Below are positions 1-10,617 of a stretch of DNA of 64,000 nucleotides, in pieces (positions within the stretch are counted from its first letter, which is position 1; each line of letters starts with the position of its first letter). Both the position numbers and the translations under genes were made by a program. Under the pieces are notes generated by a model. The model saw nothing but the letters and a program-made list of their open reading frames with translations, searched no databases and was not told where the DNA came from. Origin of the DNA: Isoperla grammatica (Eukaryota; Arthropoda; Insecta; Plecoptera; Perlodidae); assembly GCA_945910005.1 (NCBI GenBank), contig OX246741.1, positions 42,190,232 through 42,254,231 on the forward strand, in the 5' to 3' direction.

Positions 1-2
1 TT

Positions 3-218
3 CAGTACGACTGTTTACTGACGTCATTCGATGTCAGCGCGGCGAGTGGTGACTTGACGAACTATGTGGGGACGATTTGGAAGACTTTTATCGAGGGTTC
101 CCTCAATAGAGTAACAGATCTTGTACGTGTAGATTTAGCTATAGAGAGGCTAGATAGGAAAAGAGAGCGGCCAACTCTATTGGCTCCGAGAAATAGACTT
201 CTGCGGGCGCCTAACTAA
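3..218 (+). CDS. Unrecognised open frame at left edge (possible 3' end of an exon)
   Basis: Frame 3 is open from the first bases of the window to a TAA at 216-218, about 71 codons, with no start codon needed. The translation is not low-complexity; it includes the stretches DLTNYVGTIWKTFIEG and VDLAIERLDRKRERP, and is rich in charged residues near its end. I do not recognise a family. The base composition is higher in G+C than the flanking DNA, which falls to AT-rich sequence after the stop. It could be the last part of a coding exon, a transposon fragment or chance. An open frame of this length is only mildly unlikely at this composition, so confidence is low. Confidence 0.22.
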   Translation, partial: QYDCLLTSFDVSAASGDLTNYVGTIWKTFIEGSLNRVTDLVRVDLAIERLDRKRERPTLLAPRNRLLRAPN

Positions 219-760
219 TGAAATGTAACATAAAGTTAGTCAAATCAAGAACCTGGTACAAAAACAGCGACATCAGTTGAAGGGAAATGAACATGCGTCG
301 TATGCATAATGCTTTTGATAGCGCACTTTCCTTGTATCTGGATGAAAAATGGCGCCCATGGGCACAGTTGGCCACTCTCTTCCTCCTATACAGCCTCTAT
401 AGACTCAGCATTGCATTCCTTATTATTTGAAGCTAAGTGCAATGGTATTGAGCACTTTGCGTGCGCACGTTTTGACCGATTATGTAATGTCAATGAAAAT
501 TTAACGGCAACACAAACAAGTTTATTGTATTATAAATATCTCTCGTGAATATCTCGCAATAATAAACCACGCAAAATTAACTGGATTCTTTATTAATTTT
601 TATCTTGACAACAATTCAAGATGTTGAAAAAGTGATTCCTGAGCGGAATATCGTTTTGTATCGGCTACTGCTACACAACAAATTTACTATACTTTCTAAT
701 ATTGTAATTATAATGACTTTTATTTCTGTAATCAATTGATAAATTCAATATAGAAAATAA
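219..760. other. No gene seen
   Basis: AT-rich sequence with no supported gene, repeat or RNA. A short ATG-initiated open frame at 309-548 has no recognisable domain. Confidence 0.5.
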
Positions 761-884
761 GCGCCTTACCGTTAAGCGACCGATTCGCCCGGTCCAAGAT
801 TTCGGGCCTACCGGTCGAGACCGCTCGCCCCTCGACCATTTTACGGGACGCCCGGGCATATCAGCTGCTTTACGGAACGCGCCC
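761..884. mobile_element. Short GC-rich foldback (MITE-like) element
   Basis: A GC-rich island of about 124 bp in AT-rich DNA. Its left end (gcgccttaccgttaagcg) and the reverse complement of its right end (gggcgcgttccgtaaagc) are alike, with the shared core TNCCGTNAAGC. The inside holds further palindromic pieces around gcccggtcc and gcccgggc. This is what a small non-autonomous DNA transposon looks like, but the terminal match is imperfect and I could not fix a target duplication. Confidence 0.35.
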
Positions 885-3107
885 TATATATCCATATCTA
901 TACACCTGTATCTAACCTTCAGACACATTAAACTTTCATGTCGCTAAAGTAGAGCGTTCAATAAACTGTATTTTATTGCTCGTTATAAATAATACATCGT
1001 GATAATTCTTTATTCATTCATTATTTAATTAATGTCGCCCATCAACACGCCATCATCGCTGCCTGTATCTATAATTGAAATCATAGCGCCAGTGTTGGGA
1101 GTGTTATCAGCGGTGTCAGGTAACGAAAAGTCAAACGGCTTAAGCGAAGTCGATCCAGTTCAATATCGAGTTCAGAATATGTTTCGGAAGATCGACTTTT
1201 GATGCTTTTCTGTTTGTATATACTCAAATAAAAGAAACAATTAAATTAACATATGACGTAGCACTTAAATGGTAGACTGATTTTGTACTTACCCTGTGAT
1301 TATTGTAATTAATGCTATTAACTTAGGAGTGATATTTTACCGTCAATGTTTTGGTTTCAAGGACTCTCGTTTAACTTGAAGCAATATTAAAGTTTATCAA
1401 GTATACTGTTAAAGATAGATTACTCACAACTAGATGTTGCACTTATACCTTAGTTTCCAGGCGTTCGCACACATTACATGCTCGTAATTTAATTTGCTAT
1501 TCTACAACGTATATAAAATGCCAACAACATATTAAAAATTAGTTATTAATTAATGAAATTTCAACGGCAAAGAATTTTTTTAATAGCCAGAGCTTAAAAC
1601 TTGTATACTTTCAATTTGCGTTTAAAAAGATAAAACTAGCTTTTTCATATCATTACTTTTAATTTTAAATGCAGGCTTTTCAAAAAGAAAACCATCAAAA
1701 CGAGTTCTATATACACTATAATGTGTATTGTGTTTTCTCTTTTACATCAACTAAATTAAACTATGTAACTTGTTTAATCTCCGGGGCTATATTGTCCAAT
1801 AGGCAATTTTTAAAACGTGGTAACAAAACTCGATGTGTTAAATGATATTCTCTTAATTACAACGACCAAAGTTTGCCACTTAAATATTTCATGATTGAAA
1901 CCCTCTCCCCTGATAATACAATATTATGTAAAACCGTTTCGGATATGTTAATACAGTTCAGAGTGAACTAAGTGCGCAACACAATACTCAACAGCGCAGT
2001 TTCCATGTGGGAGTATGATACTATTCCCAGACTAGATTAGAGCCATGTTTACGAGATGAAAGACCAACCCGATGAATATTCAAACCAATGGATGGTTCCA
2101 TTATGTTCAAACAATTTGATTTCATATTCACATCTGTCGTTACAAACGAGGTAGGACCCCAGGCCATGCACGCCTGGGCGACCAATTAGCGCCGGCTATT
2201 AGTAATTACTAATTACTCGTTCACCCGAAGGGGTTTAGGTTCCTGATTAGTGTTTAATGGGTCAACATTCGATGCATGATTACACATTCTATGTAGAACT
2301 GCCATAGTTTTTGTGAATAACCGCTTTGCGGCTGTAGATTTAGTGAGGAAATATTTTATGTCGTTAGTATTCAAATGAGAATTAATATTCAAAGAGGAAT
2401 TATTATTATTTAATTTGTTTTACTTACTTCAAAATTTTAACAAAGTTAATTTTTTTTTAAATTGACTATAGGGGCCTAATTGTAAAAAGTTTCATAAACA
2501 CAATTTGTTAAATCTGAAACTGCATATCACAATGTCCTCACGAACTAGTTTTAGACGACAGAAATGAAAGTTTTCGAATATCGCTAAATTTTTAAATCAA
2601 TAATGCTTTATAGAATGCTTTTGAAGTACGACTTCGCTCGCATTGTTCGTGTCTATTATGTAATTCAAAATTCTAAATCAATTATTGACATTTTGAAGTA
2701 ATTGAACATTGTGGTACAGAGGTTTCAGATAAATTAAATCCTTAAATTAAAATAATTGCTTGACATGCCATATTTAAGTAACATTATACTAACCATTTTT
2801 ATCAATGTTTGAACTTTCCTCGTAGAATATATATTTATTTATTTATTTCATATGCGGTCGTTTGACCATGTACACAATACATTTAAATTCGATATAAATT
2901 CGATTCAACTAACTAAACTCACTATAAACTAACATAAATCTAAGGCTAAACCATGACCTATCGCATTTTAAATTAAATTAACCCCAAGGGCAAAACATCT
3001 CTAATTACGAACATTTGCCCGTTTGGAAATCGTTTCTATCCTACACCCGTCGTTTTGTTTCATCCTCTGTTATTACCCCCTTTGCACCAATCCCGCGTCA
3101 GCGTGAC
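885..3107. other. No gene seen; possible LINE 3' tail near 2825-3010
   Basis: AT-rich DNA without a supported gene. At 2830-2850 there is a short (TTTA)n run followed by sequence to about 3010 resembling the reverse complement of a retrotransposon 3' end. No coding remnant was seen next to it. Confidence 0.4.
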
Positions 3108-3249
3108 CGGCGTTGACACATACCTAGGCGTCGCGACGCGCAGAAAGCGAGCGTCGTCTGAGACAAAGGATCTACGACGGCGTTGACACAGCAGGGTTGT
3201 TGCGACGCGACGCGCAGAAAGCGAGCGTTGGCTGAGACAAAGGATCTAG
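3108..3249. repeat. Two-copy tandem duplication, about 70 bp each, CpG-rich
   Basis: Copy 1 (3108-3177) and copy 2 (3178-3249) both start cggcgttgacaca, share the block gacgcgcagaaagcgagcg and end with gagacaaaggatcta. They differ in a variable piece between these blocks (tacctaggcgtc against gcagggttgttgc). The segment is strikingly CpG-rich for its surroundings. Confidence 0.75.
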
Positions 3250-6159
3250 CGGGTAATTTCCCAGGCGTCTATTAATTCCACTCCCCCTCTAAAGTGACCT
3301 CGTCGTCGGCGTTTACCCGCGTACGCGGAGTTGCCTCGCTTATTGCCCATTCTTCACGGGCTAACAAGAAGATACAACTGTCTTGCGTCTAGGGAAGACA
3401 TTCTTCTTGGAATCTAGCTACGCAAAAAGGTTCATTTTAAAGAGTAAAAAGTAAGCTAATACTAAATTAGTATAACAATCAGTCAGCCTATGCGAGAGAT
3501 GAGGGATCGTATAACATTTTAGTTAAATTATAATTAATAAACTTACACACTAAAGTGTGTATAAAATTTCCCGAGTTTTTATCTGTCAACGTGTATACAT
3601 AAGTAAGTAACACAAACCATATAGGATGCGGTTATTAATACAAAACAATTTGTATACCACGAGGAAAAGTGTTTGGATGAAACACCTTTTGGGAGTTAGT
3701 CAAAATAGATTTTTTTAGAGAACATGCACTCTCGTCTCGTGGGTGGGTTTGTTGGTAAATCCATAATGCAAAATAGATAGGCGGATGTATATTCAGATAC
3801 TTAATTGCCAATCCCAATGGTTTAATTGGAGGTCAAAGGGTAAATTTAATAATATTACTCGTGTGTACCATATTAGATTGCGTTACAACATTCCATATCA
3901 TAATTATGTTGGACTACACTTTACTCTTGCATTATGAACGCCAATCCCCTAATTAAATCATTTAATACAGTTTATATCTATCAAATCACAATTGCATTTC
4001 ATTTGATATTCTCTCCAATTCAAAATGTAAATGCTAGTGTTTTCCCTGTTCTCTCTTTCTGCATGAGCTCTGAAAACGAAATACTAATTCTATTGCAAAA
4101 ACTCTGCAAGAATACCCCTCAAGTACTACAGAAACTTATCCAGAAGTTGATTTAAAAGGGTTATACATTTTTTAATCGCAAAATAAAGTAGCATTTCGTA
4201 GTGGATGGCCTCACATATAGGTATTACGCTGCAGGAGACCAGACCCACAAAGCTTTGTGTCTCTACGAACATTCAACAAAAGGAAGATTCAAAACGTATA
4301 CTATTTTAATTAAAAAGTAAATAATACATGTTCACTATTCCAGACTATTTCTTTTTAGAATTACATTACGAGTACAGAGTAGATGAATTTCACATTTCGT
4401 GTTTCATCAAAGGTTGTTAATTAATAACGAAATGAAACTAGCAGCTCTAAAATTTGGAAGTGTAGACACACCTTTACCTTTACTCATTTCATCAGTTTAA
4501 AATGTTTAAAGTTTTCTGGGATCCACAGTAAACAGACTAATGACGAATTACTTGCAAGATCAAACGAGGCTGCTTCTTTGCTCTTGACTAGTACCGAGTT
4601 AATTTGAAAAGAGGCTTGAAAAGGTAATTTAGAGAAAAACCTCTTTCATACCCGCCAAAATGGATGAATTGTAGTTAGAGTTAAGGCTAATGAAATGTTT
4701 ATAGAAACGGATGCATCCTTTAGGTATTACTTTGTCAATTATTAATCAGGACTTCAGCAGCAAAAACCAACAAGTTGAGGATGTATAATATTCGATAAGA
4801 GAAACATGTTTGATTTGTTGATTTACACTGGCTTACTCGTAGCTTTATTTAATTAATATATTCATACATCTTATTGAATTCACGAACAAAAGCTATCGAA
4901 TTACAAGACGTGTATATATTATTAGTGTTTCACCGACTATTCTGACAAAGAACGAACTACATGATTCGCTTTTGTTGTCGGATTCAATAAGTACGATGGA
5001 AGTATTGTACCGTGCAATGTGGGTACTAGATGCACATACCATTTTCATTATAAAGTCTTTGACAACCACCACCACACAAAGATTCGTGACTATAATACCG
5101 GCGTGTATGGTACAATTTCGCTGCTTTTGAACAATGGCGAACGTCGAAAAAACATGGCGACAGCTCAAAATACGTTTCCTCTCTTTATTGCAAAATTCAG
5201 TATTTCTCTCCTTCTTTTTGTTCACATCTTCATGGATTGAGCATTCACAATAAGAAGAAATACAAACATATAAAAGTATAATTTCTCTATGGGGCCGTCT
5301 AGCAAACAAATCATGAATAATGTTTCCGCCATTTTGCCTGGGAGCAGAAATGAACGCGAACATCGCCATTGTGCTTTGATCACGTCCAGCTCGCGCAGTG
5401 GTCAAATATAGAACTACGAACCGCTCGTGAGTAGCATCAGAGATGAGTATTTCAAAATTGGAACGAAATAAATAGTTGATTATCAGAATGATTGTCTATT
5501 CCACGGACGTGTCAAAGAAGTTAGAAGGAAATGTGGCAGCTGAGATGAAACGAGCATAGTTGTGGTCTGGCTACTCTCAACGCAAAGAAAGACATTCACT
5601 GTATTGGTTAGGCGTGTACTGTCTTTTATTCATGTAACGAAAGTTAGGTGAGACGCTGAGTGCGTTAGGGAAAGGGGAAAGAGAAAAGGGATTAGGGAAT
5701 GGTAAGGGAACGCAGGGAGACGCAGGGGTAGAATAGAAATGTTGAGACATTAATTTTGACGTTAGACTAGAACACAGCGGTCTCAAACAATGTCGTTTCC
5801 TTAACATGCTACTTCGGGGCGTGACTGAGTCGGAATTGTTGATGGAATTTGTACTGCGTTTAAAATAGGACCCTCACGAAACAAACCACGGTTGTCACGT
5901 AGGGTTCACGTGTCTGTAAAGAAAATTTAGCGAGAACACCTTCCAACATTATATCTAAAAATATATATCCCATAAATAAATAACTTTGTATTTTATAGTC
6001 TTCCCACTCGGTTACAAAGAAATTACTTTCAGTGGGGGACATTTTATTCCATTTATTATGCGTTTCGTTAATGTGACAGCTCTAAAGTCACTGTTTACAT
6101 ATTCACCGTTATCCCATTGACAGATATTTTTTCAATTTGCAAGTCAATTCGCAAAGTTC
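3250..6159. other. No gene seen
   Basis: AT-rich, with several short open frames on both strands (for example 4893-5405, minus strand) that have no domain, no compositional signal and no flanking splice logic that I could see. Nothing else is supported. Confidence 0.5.
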
Positions 6160-6342
6160 AAAAACCCACGCCTAAAGCCGGAATCGAACCTAGAACCTTC
6201 TGCATTAGAAGCAGGAATAAACAAACACGACCAATGAGTCACACAAAACACACAATCTCTTCAGGCAGGATAGCCGGTAACTGTTATCGAACCGAGGACC
6301 GTCTATTAGTCTCGTGTGATACCACTGAGCCACCGACCACGC
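6160..6342 (-). repeat. Two adjacent tRNA-like (SINE-head) remnants
   Basis: Read on the minus strand, box B pol III motifs occur twice: ggttcgattcc (6180-6190) and ggttcgataac (6283-6293). The second is preceded by a box A-like ggtggctcagtggt (about 6324-6337). The first is preceded by a stem-loop resembling an anticodon arm (ctgcttctaatgcag, about 6200-6215). Neither folds into a complete tRNA by eye, so they are better read as decayed tRNA-derived SINE heads than tRNA genes. Confidence 0.5.
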
Positions 6343-7677
6343 AGCTTTCTCTGCCTCAGTTGTTCCTTCCGGCCCTCAGCCTTTCATCGTATAACGGGGA
6401 TATGATTAACAAAATAGTTTTAGATCGAATTATGAAAGCTTCTTAGAATAGATCTCATGATACTCCATCCTCATCACGATATTGAAGCTGTTTCCATTAC
6501 ATCTAAAATTACATTCACATCAATTTCTCTTGCTGACTATAGTGAAGAGCGGTGAACATATGTTATATAACGCGAGTCTTGTATGTTTTGCAACATGGTT
6601 TCATTTTGCGGCAGAGCACTAAGGTATGAGTTATTTGATATTGACTAATATTTCTACTATTATACAGAGCTCAATTTGAATACAAACCATAAGGGCCAAC
6701 GCCTCTCTAAGTATATTTCCTAAGCTACGTTTACTGTGGTGCCCTTGCATGCTTCTTTGTCTTAGTTTGAATTCACTGAGAATTTATGATTCAATAATCA
6801 CGAAGTATTCACCATAATTTCAACAAACATAACATAAAATACATGGCGTCTTTTACCGGTCACCGTGTTTGTTTCAAAATCTTGTTTTGTCAAAATCTCG
6901 GATTAACGTCTAAACTCGGGACTAAGAGATATTTTGTAGTCTTCGTGTAAGGAAAATGGGTAAATGCAATCCCTATACACTTTCATAAGTTATGAGCCGA
7001 GTGGGACTCGTCACTTTTTGCGCCTCTTGTTTATGATAATGGCCTCATCGATTTTGGGCGTATACCGTTGAACCTCGTACAACGAACGCGTGCCTAATTT
7101 ATAAGGCGGCAAATCCTCTTCGTTAATCCAAGGATTAGATCGCAGATAGTCAAGTTTTCTGTTTTGTTATTACGTAAAAACTGTTTTGCTTCATCTCAGC
7201 ACTTTACTTCTAGCTAGAATTACTGTTTAACTAACAAACATACGTGAGATGGTGATTGAAACCCGATCAACTCATCTGAACGAAATTCTAAATAAGATAA
7301 CTTAGTTAATGAAAAATATTGATGGGGTTTTCTTATCATATTTTGGCAACGATGTGTTTGTATATATCGAATACATAAACATTATTACCAGATGTTCTAT
7401 TGTAACTACACTAAAAAAAGAACCGTATTATACAATATCTTACACAAGACACAATAATGTATAATGTAATAGTTGTATGTATGCGTATTACGTAAGTTTA
7501 AATTAGTTCCCGTAACCTAATGGGTAGACAATAACGTATTGATTTACGTGATATGCGTTATGTATTGCTTCAGTTGTGGTGGTTGTTAACTTGTTGTGTT
7601 CCATCGTACACGCTCTCAAATTAGTAATAACTCATTAACTCTGCATCTATTTCCATCAGAGTTATGCCAAGCTAAGC
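6343..7677. other. No gene seen
   Basis: AT-rich non-coding DNA; no supported gene, RNA or repeat. Confidence 0.5.
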
Positions 7678-8411
7678 CCAGGGCCCTTATTCTGTAAAAT
7701 GTTCTCGTGTGAAACGAAACGAGAACTAAACGAAATCTCGATTTGGTATTGTTTGGAGGCTAGGATGGTAGCAGCCAATGGTATTTCTCGGTTGCAGTCC
7801 AAAGACATTGGAATAGCACTGTTCGAAGTCATGTGTATGTGGTGTCAACGGTCACTGCCCACTATATCTGTTAAAACATGCAGTAGGCTGCGGTATCAAG
7901 TCCATAACAACTGCCACTTGTTATTTTTGACACAATAAAGACTCGAAATGCCAAATCAAACGACATAACATGTAAATTCAACAATCTAAGTAAATAAATG
8001 GATATATGCCATAGTTAAATTACAATAATTAGTTCAATAGTATAGTACAAGGTGGTAAGTAAAGATATATGTCAAAGTGTTGTCAAATAGAGATAAAACT
8101 ACACCTTAGCATTAAGTTGATGGCGGAACTCGGTCGGCCATGATTTAGAAGATAGGAGGTCTCGGTAGCTCCACGGGGACTACTATTGTCGCAAGCAGTT
8201 GGCCATGTGACTAAAATCTGTGCCAGAATTTCATATTCATAATTGGCGGCTGATTTCGTTCTTCATTCTGATAATTATAGTCAGCTGTGACCGTAAACGT
8301 GACTACAATGGAGAAATACTATTTGCTGGTACCTTCTAGCCTCGGAACGGGTGCAGATTTCGTTTTCGTTTCACACGAGAACGAGAACATTTTACAGAAT
8401 AAGGGTCCTGG
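7678..8411. mobile_element. Non-autonomous DNA transposon with long terminal inverted repeats
   Basis: The left end runs ccagggcccttattctgtaa from 7678. The right end, ending at 8411, is its inverse, with one mismatch in the first 10 bases. The match continues inward through attttctcgtgtgaaacgaaa-like sequence with a small insertion (one arm has ttctcg twice), giving arms of about 70-80 bp. The 734-bp body has no open frame that looks like a transposase; a 79-codon frame at 7699-7938 lies mostly in the arm. The superfamily is uncertain: the GGGCCCTTATTCT start resembles PIF/P-like ends, but I see no clear target duplication. Confidence 0.7.
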
Positions 8412-8869
8412 TCTATTCCTGGCCGTGCTTGGTACTGTATTCCCGACATAATCCGTAACTTATCCCTTTAACCTTTGGTTCACTATCGGTAACCACCGTC
8501 ACACCGAGAGGGGGTGGGATTGTGGGAATGGGGGATTACCAACCCATTCCCTCGTCATGCAGTGTAAAAAAAATCATTTTACCGTTTATATGTTACGTAG
8601 GGTTCACGCTTAAAAGTAACGCGTATGTATATTGTATACACAGGTTCCGAGACCAGAATGGTCACATATCACATGCGCTTATGTGAAAGGTACGTAGGTA
8701 CTGAAGTACCTACTTGGAAGAACTACTTACGGAAGATGAGAGGAGAGCAGAAGATAGTCTAAACGGTCTTGCTTTAGCTTTCATTCACGACAACATAACA
8801 GTGACCGTTAGGAGATTTTGAAAATGTTGCCACAAAAACAAATAGGCTCGATATTTAGACCGTAGTGGG
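8412..8869. other. No gene seen
   Basis: Non-coding DNA. A 9-bp perfect inverted repeat, gtaggtact/agtacctac, sits at about 8694-8713. Nothing else is supported. Confidence 0.5.
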
Positions 8870-9030
8870 CTGGGCTATTATAGGTGCGGCTCGTTGGTCA
8901 GCAGAAGGTCCAGGGATCGATTCCCGGTTCGGGCTGGACTTTGGATCTTTGTGGTATAAGCTGATGTACATTTAAACGGTGACTTTGGAGCCGTCATAGC
9001 AACGAAGCACATAATACATTGTATTAATGT
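8870..9030 (+). repeat. SINE family A, divergent copy
   Basis: A tRNA-like head (ggctcgttggtcagcag, then box B-like gggatcgattccc) is followed by the family core aaacggtgactttggagccg and tagcaacgaagca. The same core occurs at about 34130 and 63772, so this is a dispersed family. This copy is shorter and more diverged than the other two, and has no clear tail. Confidence 0.7.
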
Positions 9031-10617
9031 CCTAAACTGAAAATCATGTTCTTGCAACTGAGTGCAGGGACACTATAAATACAAATCTGTGTATCTAATA
9101 ATCCCTCTCCCTCAGCCTGCGAACCCCGAAGCATTAACTGCTGACTCCTCGCAATGTACACGAATCATTACACTCACTTTAACCGTATGACCGCATGACG
9201 CAACAAGCCCGGGGTGTATCATCACAGTTCACTGACAGTGCATGTTCGTATTAAGTGTATGATAACAATTGAAACTAGAGTGCATCGTTAGTATTGTGTA
9301 TTCCACTCACGAAGGGTGTTCGCATGTATCCACTGGGAGTAGCTAACTTGCACGGGGTTGTTCAAGGGGTTCGTTACAGTCACGCGCTCTACTCGCTGGG
9401 AGTCGAATCATGATCTTAAATGCGACGGGACCAAATAGGTTTTTTGTTAGATGACACTGACTACATTGTGAAAATTTAAGGGGTGATTGTATTATTGGGA
9501 TATTGATAGTTTGCAGGAATCTTACAACAATGTGCTTGGCGGACATACCAATGCTATGTTGAATTATGTTGCCATGGAGTAACAGTTGAAGCCAATCGTT
9601 GTAGATACCAAAAACTAATTTCATGTTTTCTTAATTTTAAATAAAATTGATTTGTTTGTGAATTTGTGATTTTTATAATTATTATATATTTATTTTTTAT
9701 TATAAACATTGCTTTTATGCAGTATAAAAATCATACCCGATCATCTTCTTCAATGATTTATGACACCAGTATGGCCGCTGTGACGTCACAGGCAAACTAG
9801 CAATATTTATTTTCGTTGTCTGTAGACACTAATATTATTGTGATTCTTCACATAATTAAGATTTTAAAAATTGTTTTAAAGTAACGACTATCAGCAAAAA
9901 AAAAACATTCTGCACTTTGGGAAATTATCGTGAAAGAAACGAAACAGTTTTATCAAAATATACCATTCGAAACACAAATATAAAATAAATCCAAACGAAT
10001 GTGATGATTTTATCCCATGTTGCAACAATGACATTAGCCATGTATTTCCTTAGGCGTTCGCTAAATATACCACAATTTTATGTTTTAAAAGTAACTTAAT
10101 AAAACCTTAGTTGAATTGAACCTATAATGATGATGTAGAAATTCATTACTATGATAGCGCAGTTAAATAAAACATGTGCGTGTTGATTGAAAAGCCTCTC
10201 CCCAGATCCCCATTGAACCTTATATTCTTTTCTTTTCGTTATAAATGTTCATCCTCCCGCTTAATATTTCGCCCTTAATATTTTATAGCGGGCTTGAATA
10301 GAATTTTGGAACAATTTCTTTCTTATCATACTCGGATAGACTCTGGTAAAGATGCTTCGTTGTTAGCTTCAGAAAAGATATTTGACTGTGTGCAAAGGGG
10401 CGGAATAGCCTTAAAAATAAATTAAAAGCCGTGACCCACTTTCCCCCTCACAATTGCCTGCACGTGTCTTTAGGACTCTTTTATAGAACCAACATAAACA
10501 TCGTACATTACGACTAAGCACAGTGCGCAATTAGTTATCTGAGACATGGCCAGCAGATTATGCGGCTACGCATGTGTACGAACAATCAGCACGCACGCAC
10601 AATAACGCACGAAGTAC
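9031..10617. other. No gene seen
   Basis: AT-rich non-coding DNA. A palindromic ctgtgacgtcacag (CRE core TGACGTCA) lies at about 9778-9791. A short unrecognised minus-strand open frame spans 9343-9624. Confidence 0.5.

Noticed and set aside
5577..5807. Pro/Ser-rich open frame on the minus strand
   Set aside because: Arises from a purine-biased stretch (gggaaaggggaaagag); no homology signal.
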